This document shows, in pieces, positions 56,211 to 63,531 of a DNA stretch of 64,000 nucleotides. Under the pieces are notes generated by a model. That model was not told the DNA's origin. It made no database searches and was given only the letters and a program-made list of their open reading frames with translations. Both the position numbers and the translations under genes were made by a program. How positions within the stretch are numbered: the first letter of the stretch is position 1; every line of letters starts with the position of its first letter. Origin of the DNA: a virus. The stretch lies in IMG/VR virus record IMGVR_UViG_3300050821_010487, positions 18,336-82,335 of that record, one strand, 5' to 3'.

Positions 56211-57403
56211 CCGCAACCACGTTCCGTAGCGTGCTCGCCGAGCGCGAGTACCGGGCGGTGTGGGCCGCGCAGCTCGTGAGCATCGCCGGGGACCAGTTCG
56301 CCCGGATCGCCGTGAGCGTCCTGGTCTACCAGCGGACCCGCTCGCCCCTGCTGGCCGCTGCCGCGTTTGCCGCGACGGTCCTGGCGTCGTTCGCGGGCGG
56401 CCTGCTGCTCGGCTGGGTGGCCGACCGTTACCCGAAGCGGGCGGTCATGGTCACCTCTGACGTGGCCTGCACGGGGATCGTGCTGATCATGGCCATCCCT
56501 GGGGTGCCGCTGTGGGCGCTGCTGGCCCTGCTCGGCGTGGTGTCGCTGGCGTTCCAGCCGTTCCTCGCCGCGCGGATGGCAACCAACCGGGAGATCCTCG
56601 GCAAGGACCGCTTCCAGGCCGGCGTCGCCATCACGACCAGCACCTACCAGGTGGGGCAGCTCATCGGCTACAGCCTCGGCGGCGTGATCACCGCGGTGGC
56701 CGGGGTGCACGTAGCGCTGCTGATCGACGCGGCCTCGTTCGCCACCTCGGCGGTGCTGATCCGTGCCTGGGTGCGCCCCCGGCCGCCAGAAGAGCCGGCC
56801 GCCCGGCTGGAGCGGCCGGGGCTGTGGGATGGCGTGCGGCAGGTGTTCTCCTCCCCCGTGGCCCGGACCGCGCTGGCGCTGATGTGCATGGCCGCGTTCT
56901 TCGTCGTCCCGGAGGGGGTGTCGGTGCCGCTGGCCCACCAGCTCGGCGGCGGTGCTGCCACGGCCGGGCTGCTGCTGGCCGCGATGACCGCTGGCGCCGC
57001 GGCGGGGCTGCTCGGCTGGACGCGGCTTGTCCCACCGGGCACGCTGAGTCAGTTCGCCGCGCTGCTGGCGCTGACCGCCTGCGCCATGCTGGTCCCGTTT
57101 GCCTTCTCGCCGCCGCTGGGCCCGGCACTGGCCCTGCTCGCGGCCTCGGGCATCTACGCGGGGTACATCCCGTCGGTGGCCAGCTCTCTGTTCGGCGCGG
57201 TTCCCGCCGAGCACCGGGGCAAGGTGTCCGGGGTGGTCGGCGCGGGCATGGATCTCGGCCAGGGCGTCATGATCCTGGTGGCGGGCGCGGTAGCTCAGCG
57301 GCTCAGCGCTTCGGTGACGATCGCGATCATCGGCGCGGCCGGGACGGTCGTGGCGGTGCCGCTCGCCCTGGCATGGAGGAGAGTCAGCTCTCTTGCTCAT
57401 TAG
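56207..57403 (+). CDS. MFS transporter, probable drug or metabolite exporter
   Basis: 398 aa with about twelve hydrophobic segments. The first loop carries GWVADRYPKRAVM, the MFS G-x-x-x-D-R/K-x-G-R-like signature between helices 2 and 3. N-terminal FRSVLAEREYRAVWAAQLVS resembles the MFS_3-type exporters found with siderophore and antibiotic clusters. It is translated from ATG 56207 in an ATGA overlap inside a phage operon, so it is expressed with phage genes. A full-length transporter is uncommon in phage genomes. Substrate unknown; export of an aminocyclitol or antibiotic is a guess from the cyclase gene 2 kb away. Its TAG stop lies within the next operator. Confidence 0.85.
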   Translation: MTATTFRSVLAEREYRAVWAAQLVSIAGDQFARIAVSVLVYQRTRSPLLAAAAFAATVLASFAGGLLLGWVADRYPKRAVMVTSDVACTGIVLIMAIPGVPLWALLALLGVVSLAFQPFLAARMATNREILGKDRFQAGVAITTSTYQVGQLIGYSLGGVITAVAGVHVALLIDAASFATSAVLIRAWVRPRPPEEPAARLERPGLWDGVRQVFSSPVARTALALMCMAAFFVVPEGVSVPLAHQLGGGAATAGLLLAAMTAGAAAGLLGWTRLVPPGTLSQFAALLALTACAMLVPFAFSPPLGPALALLAASGIYAGYIPSVASSLFGAVPAEHRGKVSGVVGAGMDLGQGVMILVAGAVAQRLSASVTIAIIGAAGTVVAVPLALAWRRVSSLAH

Positions 57404-57440
57404 CAAGAAACCCTGTAATGTTCCTCTTGTAAGGAACCGA
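57393..57440 (+). promoter_or_regulatory. spacer-operator promoter
   Basis: -35 TTGCTC (57393-57398), 17-bp spacer with TTAGCAAGAAACCCTG, -10 TAATGT (57416-57421), half-site CTTGTAAGGAACCGA (57426-57440). GCAAG/GTAAG cores 26 bp apart. The MFS stop codon is inside the spacer. Drives 57457-59583. Confidence 0.82.
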
Positions 57441-57456
57441 CGACAGGGAGGCCGAG

Positions 57457-57615
57457 ATGCGCCCGTGCACCAACGGTGACGAGACCGACGCCTTTGACTC
57501 CGGCCGCACCAAGCTCAAGTGGAACCACGGCGACCGCAAGAAGATCAAGCGCCGCGCGAACCGCCGCGAGCGCCACAGCACCCGCCAGGCCCTCCGCTCC
57601 GGCCGGGAGGCCTGA
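57457..57615 (+). CDS. 52-aa basic microprotein, first gene of an operon
   Basis: CAGGGAGG precedes ATG 57457. After a polar start the chain is very basic (KWNHGDRKKIKRRANRRERH), suggesting nucleic-acid binding. Comparable to the 44-aa basic product at 37852-37986. Confidence 0.58.
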   Translation: MRPCTNGDETDAFDSGRTKLKWNHGDRKKIKRRANRRERHSTRQALRSGREA

Positions 57616-57618
57616 CCG

Positions 57619-57990
57619 ATGACTACCCTCTTCCAGCACCTGGCCCGGATGACCCCCACCAGCCTCTACCCCGCCTCGCACTCCGCCGAGCGCGTCTACT
57701 GGGCGATCAGCCAGCTCCAGGACCCCCACGCCGAGGTGCTCCGCTGGGCCTCGAACGACAGTTGCCCGATGGACGACATGCTTGCCGCCTGGGTCACCAT
57801 CGGCGAGATCACCATCGAGCAGGCCATGGCCACCTCCGACGCCCGCGCCGGGGAGACCCAGGCCTTCCTGGCCGCCTACCGCGCGAATCCGCCGCAGCCA
57901 GACGCCGAGCAGCTCGCCGAGATGCGCAACGCCTTCGGGCCTGGCGCCATCGTCGTCAACGCCGTCACCGGCCAGAGCTGGAGGGTCTGA
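57619..57990 (+). CDS. hypothetical protein, 123 aa
   Basis: Helical protein; residues 20-70 (AERVYWAISQLQDPHAEVL) and an acidic C-terminal helix. No family recognised. Three base pairs after the basic microprotein. Confidence 0.6.
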   Translation: MTTLFQHLARMTPTSLYPASHSAERVYWAISQLQDPHAEVLRWASNDSCPMDDMLAAWVTIGEITIEQAMATSDARAGETQAFLAAYRANPPQPDAEQLAEMRNAFGPGAIVVNAVTGQSWRV

Positions 57991-57991
57991 C

Positions 57992-58189
57992 ATGGAGCAG
58001 CTCGCATTGTTCGAGGCTGACCGTCCCGTCTCCATGGAGGAGCTGCGGGCGCTGTGGGCCAAGCTGGAAACGCGCGGCGAGCTGTGGAACGGCATGACCG
58101 GTCACTACCTGGCCGAGAAGTACGGCGCCCGCCTGTATCGGGTGCGGGGCATCGGCTGGTTCGTCCGCCCAGAGAATCAGGTGGCCTGA
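57992..58189 (+). CDS. hypothetical protein, 65 aa
   Basis: Helix SMEELRALWAKLETRG then a short beta unit (GARLYRVRGIGWFVRPE). Possibly a mini winged helix. Unknown. Confidence 0.56.
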   Translation: MEQLALFEADRPVSMEELRALWAKLETRGELWNGMTGHYLAEKYGARLYRVRGIGWFVRPENQVA

Positions 58190-58190
58190 C

Positions 58191-58679
58191 ATGGCCCAGC
58201 GCCAGAGGTACACCCCCCTGCAGCTCCGCATCCTCAAGATGCTCACCGAGCGCGGCCCGATGAGCTGCGCCCAGATGGGCGTCTCCGCCAGGGCGCTGTG
58301 GTGGCTGCGCAGCCACGGCTTCGTCAAGGCCGCGGGGAACGCCAGCGGCCTGTGGGAGGTTACTGACGCTGGCCGCGAGATCTCCCCCAAGCCCGCCACC
58401 TGGCCCGAAGGCTTGGAGGAGGGCGGCTACCACGACATCTCGTGCCGGTGCAGCCGCCATTGCCGCAACTGCTTCGAGGACCTGGACAAGGTCCGGGCCC
58501 TGCAGATCCAGATGATCGAGGACCAGCGCCCCGGCGCCCCCGCCGAGCCGCTGAGCAAGCGTGCCGGGTACTGCTGTGGCTGGTGCCAGGGCCGGGCCCA
58601 GCGCGACCGCCAGCTCGACCGGCACCTGGCCCAGCAAGTTCCCGGCAGCCGCCCGGAAGGGCAGAGAGCCTCCCCGTGA
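58191..58679 (+). CDS. winged-helix plus zinc-site protein, 162 aa
   Basis: N-terminal LQLRILKMLTERGPMSCAQMG... ALWWLRSHGFVKAAG... LWEVTDAGRE matches a winged-helix domain. A Cys-rich C terminus follows: CRCSRHCRNCF and CCGWC. Could be a metal-dependent DNA-binding regulator. Confidence 0.62.
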   Translation: MAQRQRYTPLQLRILKMLTERGPMSCAQMGVSARALWWLRSHGFVKAAGNASGLWEVTDAGREISPKPATWPEGLEEGGYHDISCRCSRHCRNCFEDLDKVRALQIQMIEDQRPGAPAEPLSKRAGYCCGWCQGRAQRDRQLDRHLAQQVPGSRPEGQRASP

Positions 58680-58689
58680 GGCTGGAAGG

Positions 58690-59298
58690 ATGACCGTGAT
58701 GAAGGAGCCCACCTCCCGCGAGCTGGCAGAGAAGATCACCGCGGGCATCCACGAGGCTGTCGTGCTCCGGATGCCCGAGGGCGCCAGCCTCACCCAGATC
58801 CACGCCCACCTGATCGCCAGCAACCTGATGGTGTCCCGCGACACGGTCGTCTTCTGGGTCCGGTCTCTCCACGACTCCGGGAAGCTCGCCTACTCTGTCC
58901 ACCATTTCTGGGTGCTCGGGCCGAACGCCTCGATCCTGCGGTGGGACAAGCCCCCGCCCGAGCTGCCCTACGAGCAGTGGGCCGCCTACCAGGCCGACAG
59001 CACGCCTCCCGGCACCTACCAGCCGAACATGAGCCCGGAGTGGATGGGCCGCTGGAAGGCGAAGATGGCCGGCCAGCGCTCGAAGAACCTCAGCGAGCTG
59101 CAGGTGGTGATCCGCAAGACCGCTGGCGGCGTCCAGGTCAAGATCATCGTCTTCCACAGCGGCGAGATGTCGATGAGCATGAACGGCACCGCACAGTTCT
59201 ACGAAACGGAGGTCGCCGAGCTGCCCCTCGTGGTCGATGAGGCCCGCCAGGCGATGAGGTTGTATGTCCGCCACCACCCTGTCAAGGAAACGGCATAG
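58690..59298 (+). CDS. hypothetical protein with N-terminal HTH, 202 aa
   Basis: ATG 58690 or the downstream ATG 58699, which has better spacing to GAAGGA. Residues 18-75 (ASLTQIHAHLIASNLMVSRD, FWVRSLHDSGKLAY) resemble a winged helix. The C-terminal half is beta-rich (LQVVIRKTAGGVQVKIIVF). Unknown role. Confidence 0.6.
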   Translation: MTVMKEPTSRELAEKITAGIHEAVVLRMPEGASLTQIHAHLIASNLMVSRDTVVFWVRSLHDSGKLAYSVHHFWVLGPNASILRWDKPPPELPYEQWAAYQADSTPPGTYQPNMSPEWMGRWKAKMAGQRSKNLSELQVVIRKTAGGVQVKIIVFHSGEMSMSMNGTAQFYETEVAELPLVVDEARQAMRLYVRHHPVKETA

Positions 59299-59583
59299 AT
59301 GAACCGCAAGCCCAAGCCGGTACTTCCCCCCACCCGCCACCGGAAGCGCTGGCTCGCGGTGCTGCTCTCCGGCGCGTCCAACATCGGCATCATCACGCCC
59401 TGGCTCATCGCTGGCGGCCCGGCCGGGGACGTCCACGTGATGTTCAGCCAGATGCAGAAGATCGGCTGGCTCATCACCCACACCGAGCCCGACCCCGGCC
59501 TCCAGCCGCCGCGGAAGTTCTTCGGCCTGACTCCCGAGGGACGCAGCGAGGTCATGAAGCTGCTGCACCTCGAAGAGGGCTAA
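59299..59583 (+). CDS. hypothetical winged-helix-like protein, 94 aa
   Basis: Basic start, then GASNIGIITPWLIAGGP, VMFSQMQKIGWLI and KFFGLTPEGRSEV, a winged-helix-like layout with LTPEG as wing. Its TAA stop shares bases with the TAG stop of the convergent cyclase gene. Confidence 0.56.
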   Translation: MNRKPKPVLPPTRHRKRWLAVLLSGASNIGIITPWLIAGGPAGDVHVMFSQMQKIGWLITHTEPDPGLQPPRKFFGLTPEGRSEVMKLLHLEEG

Positions 59584-60752
59584 ACCATCTCCGTGACCCT
59601 CGGCCGCAGCGGCAGCGGTGGCATGATCAGCTCGATCGCCCGCCCGGCGATCTTGTCCGGAACCCGCGCCAGGCGGCTGCCTTCCTCGGTGTGCACGGTC
59701 CCCAGGCTGTCGAGGAGGACCATGTCCACCGAACCCTGCTCCGGCATGCGGTAGCCCCGCTTGTTGTCCTTGTGCACGGCCGCCAGGACATCCCGGGGCG
59801 GTATCCGGTGTTCCAGGGTCATCGGTGCGCCCACCTTGGCCAGGATCAGCCGGTGGGCATGCTCGCCGGAGGCGGCGAGGTACCCCATCTCCGCGGAGAT
59901 GCGGGCAGCGGCGAGCATGCCCAGCGCGACCGCCAGGCCGTGAGGAATCCCGCCCGGGGCGAGCAGCTCGATCGCATGGCCGATCGTGTGCCCGTACTCC
60001 AGGGCGAGGCCTGGCCCGGTTTCCCGGGGGTCCTGGCGCATCACCTTCTGCTTGGCGGTGATGCACAGCGAGATGAAGTCCGACAGCTCCCAGATGCTGT
60101 AGTCCACCTCCGGCCGCAGCCGGGCCATGGCCCACTTCATCCGCTCCGGCTCGATCGCCAGGACGTTCTTGGCCATCTCGCACAGAGCTGAACGGATCTC
60201 GTCGTCCGGCAGCGTCTTGAGGAAGTTCAGGTCCGCCCAGATGAACTCGGGTGCGTGGAACGCGCCGAGGTGGTTCTTGCCCTCGGGAGAGTTGACCGCC
60301 TGCTTGAGGCTGAGCACCGAGTCGGACATGGCCAGCAGGGTGGTGGGGATGTGGACGAGCCGGGCGCCGCGCAGGAACAGGTGGGCCAGCAGCCCGGCGA
60401 CGTTGCCGACAAGGCCGCCGCCGAGCGCGACCACGACCGACCGCCTGGTGCACCCGTCCCGGAGCGCTGCCCCGGCCAGCTCACCGACCGCTTCGAGGGT
60501 CTTCGCCTGCTCCCTGGTGGTGATCGAGTAGACGCCTGTGGGCGCGTGCAGGGTGAGGATCTCGTAGACCCTGGCCGTGTGCTTCGGGGGGAGCTTGCGG
60601 TCAACCACCAGGATGAACCGGTCGGCGTCCAGGCGCCGCAGGAGCCCGCAGAGGGTGCGGCTGTCGTTGCGGGCCCGCAGGTGGTAGCTGAACGCATGCG
60701 TCCCGAACTCGATGTGCTGGTCGAACTCGGCGGTGAGCTGAACGGTGGTCAT
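59580..60752 (-). CDS. sugar-phosphate cyclase resembling 2-deoxy-scyllo-inosose synthase
   Basis: 390 aa, dehydroquinate-synthase fold. NAD+-binding GGGLVGNVAG (111-120), DSVLSLKQAVN with K150, CEMAKN with E192, EYGHTIGHAIE with H255, and IPHGLAV with H271; E192, H255 and H271 are the expected zinc ligands. The SLKQAVN and EYGHT forms fit 2-deoxy-scyllo-inosose synthases, which convert glucose 6-phosphate to the aminoglycoside ring precursor, better than dehydroquinate synthase (which has GGKTAVN and LGHTFGHAIE). The related 2-epi-5-epi-valiolone synthases are another possibility. ATG 60752 follows GGGAAGAGG. No aminotransferase or other ring-tailoring gene is in view. Confidence 0.78.
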   Translation of the reverse strand: MTTVQLTAEFDQHIEFGTHAFSYHLRARNDSRTLCGLLRRLDADRFILVVDRKLPPKHTARVYEILTLHAPTGVYSITTREQAKTLEAVGELAGAALRDGCTRRSVVVALGGGLVGNVAGLLAHLFLRGARLVHIPTTLLAMSDSVLSLKQAVNSPEGKNHLGAFHAPEFIWADLNFLKTLPDDEIRSALCEMAKNVLAIEPERMKWAMARLRPEVDYSIWELSDFISLCITAKQKVMRQDPRETGPGLALEYGHTIGHAIELLAPGGIPHGLAVALGMLAAARISAEMGYLAASGEHAHRLILAKVGAPMTLEHRIPPRDVLAAVHKDNKRGYRMPEQGSVDMVLLDSLGTVHTEEGSRLARVPDKIAGRAIELIMPPLPLRPRVTEMV

Positions 60753-60857
60753 CGGGCGCCTCTTCCCGGTAGCTGGCAACTCCTGCCGAGCATGCGCCCG
60801 TGACCTTGCGGACAACCTTGCAGTTTTGTTGATGCCCAGGCCAGGCCCGGGAAAGGC

Positions 60858-60890
60858 CAGGGCCCCAGCCATATGCCGGCCGGGGCCCTG
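60858..60890 (-). terminator. strong GC hairpin downstream of the 63-aa gene
   Basis: CAGGGCCCC (60858-60866) pairs with GGGGCCCTG (60882-60890); inner bases extend this to about 13 bp with one G-T pair. It follows the 63-aa minus-strand gene by 17 bp and precedes the cyclase gene. The minus-strand sequence continues GCCTTTCC, a weak T-run. Confidence 0.6.
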
Positions 60891-60907
60891 ATGATCGAGA
60901 GCGGCTC

Positions 60908-61099
60908 TTAGCTGCTGTCCTCCGTCTCGCACTCGGCACGCAGCCGGGCACCTGAGCAGAGGGCCGTGAACTGAGCCCTGGAAACTGTTCTGCCCCGGCG
61001 ATCTTGTGGCCTGATGAGCATTCTGAGCACAGGCTGGGTGCAGATCGCCGGCCTCCCCTCCGAGATGAGGTAGCGTTCCGCGGTCAGGTCGGGTGGCAT
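60908..61099 (-). CDS. hypothetical protein, 63 aa
   Basis: CAGGAGG precedes the ATG at 61099. Basic middle (RMLIRPQDRRGRTVSR) and two Cys near the end. No family recognised. Lies between the hydrolase and cyclase genes. Confidence 0.52.
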   Translation of the reverse strand: MPPDLTAERYLISEGRPAICTQPVLRMLIRPQDRRGRTVSRAQFTALCSGARLRAECETEDSS

Positions 61100-61182
61100 T
61101 GGCGCCTCCTGATCCACCTGGGGGACCACTCCCCACTGGCATGCTCAGCCGGAGACCGGCCTAAACCAGGACCAACCGGGGG

Positions 61183-62355
61183 TTACTCTGCGCAAGCGCC
61201 CGCCGGCAGCGCCTCGTGGTGGAAGTACCGCCAGAAGATTCGCCCGGCCCCCTCGGGCTCGGACACCGCGCTCGTCAGGTCGGCGGTGGCGATCATGATC
61301 CCCGGCTGCAGGCTCCAGGCGACCACCCCGATGCCCCACTGGTGCAGGCACCGCAGGTAGTTCCCCATGGTCTCGGTCGAGCGGGACCAGTCGTAGCCGC
61401 CCCGGTAGTTGGTCATCTCGCCGTTGACCACCGGGACCCCCGCTTCGGCGAGGTAGCCGAACTGGTGCCACCAGACGCGCTCGGTGGGTGCGCACTTGTT
61501 CGGCCATGGGCAGCCGGGCTTGTGAAAGGAATACACCAGGCCCTGGCACCACGCCACCCGCTGCTGGCAGGGGACCAGCGGAACGCCGCCGAGCTGGCTG
61601 CCCCAGGCCTTGCCCTCCAGCCAGAGCTGGTTCTGCGAGCCGATCGAGCGGACGTAACGGGCCAGCGGCCACATCTTCGCCTGCCACACCGCCCAGCCGC
61701 AGACCTTGGTCTGGTTCCCCTGGTTGTGCGGCTCGCAGCGGGGTTCGTTGAACAGGTCGAAGACGACCCGCGGATTGTGCCCGTAGCTCCGGGTGAAGTG
61801 GCGCCAGAAGCTGTAGGTCGCCGCGGTCGGGCCCTGCTCGTTCTCGGGGAAGCCGGTGGCGGGCTCGGTCTGCGCGTTCACGATCACGGCCAGGTGGCGG
61901 TGCAGCGCGTAGCCGATGATGTGCTGGACCGAGTGGTAGTAGCCCGGCGACCACAGGTTGCCCTTCGGGCCGACCAGCTTGTCCTGGAGGATCTGCAGCC
62001 GGATCGCGTTGCCGTGCCAGCTCTTCCACCGGGGGTGCCCTGGCGTGCTGACCGCGCGGATCTGCGACTCGGCGGACCGGGTGAACAGCAGCCAGTTCTC
62101 CAGGGAGGACAAGGCGATGGCCCGGATGCCGCCCGGCCGGGGATAGCGGGAGCAGTCGGCGACGGGGCAGATGCGGAAGCCCGCCGCGGGCGCTGTCACC
62201 GCGGGTGGAGCGAGCCTGGCAGCGGGGGAGCGGAGCACGAACGGCGTGACCGCGAAGGCGGCCAGCGCGAAGGCGACGGTGAGCCAGGCCCATCCCCCGA
62301 ACTGGCCTTTGCGGCGATGGCGGACGCGCGGCAGTGGCGCAGTGATGTCAGTCAT
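61183..62355 (-). CDS. membrane-anchored GH5-like glycoside hydrolase
   Basis: 390 aa from the ATG at 62355. A basic N terminus and a single hydrophobic helix (about 22-41) form a signal anchor, so the enzyme domain would be outside the cell membrane. The barrel shows the GH5 catalytic pair: FDLFNEPR with acid/base E204 and VVNGEMTNY with nucleophile E313, plus YSFHKP and AWSLQPG typical of the later strands. GH5 enzymes retain configuration and cleave beta-linked glycans such as cellulose. Substrate is unclear; host capsule or mycelial glycan is possible. A phage gene of this type is unusual, and it lies beside the cyclase in a host-like block. Confidence 0.78.
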   Translation of the reverse strand: MTDITAPLPRVRHRRKGQFGGWAWLTVAFALAAFAVTPFVLRSPAARLAPPAVTAPAAGFRICPVADCSRYPRPGGIRAIALSSLENWLLFTRSAESQIRAVSTPGHPRWKSWHGNAIRLQILQDKLVGPKGNLWSPGYYHSVQHIIGYALHRHLAVIVNAQTEPATGFPENEQGPTAATYSFWRHFTRSYGHNPRVVFDLFNEPRCEPHNQGNQTKVCGWAVWQAKMWPLARYVRSIGSQNQLWLEGKAWGSQLGGVPLVPCQQRVAWCQGLVYSFHKPGCPWPNKCAPTERVWWHQFGYLAEAGVPVVNGEMTNYRGGYDWSRSTETMGNYLRCLHQWGIGVVAWSLQPGIMIATADLTSAVSEPEGAGRIFWRYFHHEALPAGACAE

Positions 62356-62396
62356 GTTCCCCGCTTGAACTGGCCGAGATACGGTCACCAAATACC

Positions 62397-62418
62397 TTAG
62401 TAAGGAACCCTGCATTAA
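62397..62418 (+). promoter_or_regulatory. spacer-operator element (variant) before the portal unit
   Basis: TTAGTAAGGAACCCTG followed by CATTAA; no convincing -35. It lies 55 bp before ATG 62473 and probably regulates the 62473-portal transcript, or the divergent hydrolase gene. Confidence 0.5.
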
Positions 62419-62472
62419 GTGACCGGGACCGCCCGCCTGGTGTCCGCCCCACGGAAGAAGTGGGAGGCGAGC

Positions 62473-63531
62473 ATGGCTGACGACCTGTATCCGGTGGCGC
62501 AAAAGGGCGTAGGCGTCCGTATTGCGCATGATCCGGGCGATCCTCTCATTACCTCCCATTGCCCATTTTGCGGGTCGGGACAGGTCGTAGGGCGCAGCGA
62601 TGGAACAATTAGCTGCGATTTCTGTGGGCAGGTCTATATTGTCCGGGTTCAGCCCGCGTTCCCCGGCATGCCCCAGGCACCGATGGGCCCCGGCGCCCCC
62701 TCAGACATCGGCCCCGACGGCGGCGTGCTGCCCCCCGACGCGATGGGCCCCGACGGCCTGCCCATGGGCGGCGCGGAGATGGGCCCAGACGGCGAGCCCC
62801 TGGACGACGAGGGCTTCCCGCCCGATGAGATGGACGACGAGGAGGGCGGGCCGCCCGAGGACCTCTCAGGGCCTCCTGGAGCCGCGGACGACGAGGATGC
62901 AGACGACGAGCCGCCCCCGCCCAAGAAGAAGGACAAGGGCAAGTCCAAGAAGGGCTCCCTCACCACCTACCACGGCCTCAACGGCGAGGTGCTGACCGAG
63001 AGCCAGTTCATCAGGCACCTGGCCGCAACCTTGTCCGGTGGCCACCCGGCCGTGATGGCCCAGCTCCGTGCCGAGGCAGAGGTCGGCCCGCACGCTCACT
63101 ACCCGAGCGGCCCAGAGCCGGGAGCCGGCCACTACTGCCAGCGCTGCGGCCAGGGCATCGAGCAGTCCCCCGCGGGCCACTGGGTTCCCCGCCTGAGCAA
63201 GGTGCCTCTCGACCCATCCGGGTACGCGCCGGTGTCTCCCGCGGACCGCAAGCCACGGGCTACGCCGGCACCGCAGCTCCCCCTGGCGCCGATGCACAAC
63301 CCCCGGAGAACAGCCGCGTTCCACCAGGACGCCCGCGGCCATGGCTCCGGCGCCAGCAACCCCGACCAGTGGCCGACCCAGGGCGAGGTCGTGCATCACG
63401 TCCTCCAGCGGCACCCCGAGATCCACGACGCCTTCACCCCCGAGGCCGCTGACGCCGCGCACCGGTCGATCCACGAGCACGTCCCCGAGTACCTCGACCA
63501 CGCCCACCACGACCAGGCGGCCGTGGCCTGA
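62473..63531 (+). CDS. zinc-ribbon protein with acidic Pro/Gly linker, portal-adjacent (352 aa)
   Basis: GGGAGG precedes ATG 62473. CPFC and CDFC (30-33 and 48-51) make an N-terminal zinc ribbon, then a long Gly/Pro/Asp linker with MGPDG repeats (65-150), a Lys-rich segment, a helical domain, CQRCG (near 219) and a C-terminal His-rich helix. RTAA at 279-282 matches the border tetrapeptide of the giant proteins. Its stop overlaps the portal start (TGATG). Possibly a virion accessory or scaffold; unproven. Confidence 0.68.
   Translation: MADDLYPVAQKGVGVRIAHDPGDPLITSHCPFCGSGQVVGRSDGTISCDFCGQVYIVRVQPAFPGMPQAPMGPGAPSDIGPDGGVLPPDAMGPDGLPMGGAEMGPDGEPLDDEGFPPDEMDDEEGGPPEDLSGPPGAADDEDADDEPPPPKKKDKGKSKKGSLTTYHGLNGEVLTESQFIRHLAATLSGGHPAVMAQLRAEAEVGPHAHYPSGPEPGAGHYCQRCGQGIEQSPAGHWVPRLSKVPLDPSGYAPVSPADRKPRATPAPQLPLAPMHNPRRTAAFHQDARGHGSGASNPDQWPTQGEVVHHVLQRHPEIHDAFTPEAADAAHRSIHEHVPEYLDHAHHDQAAVA

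Noticed and set aside
59580-60752. Calling the cyclase a plain 3-dehydroquinate synthase
   Set aside because: The motifs SLKQAVN and EYGHTIGH differ from the GGKTAVN and LGHTFGH of dehydroquinate synthases; the fold is shared but the specificity signature is not.
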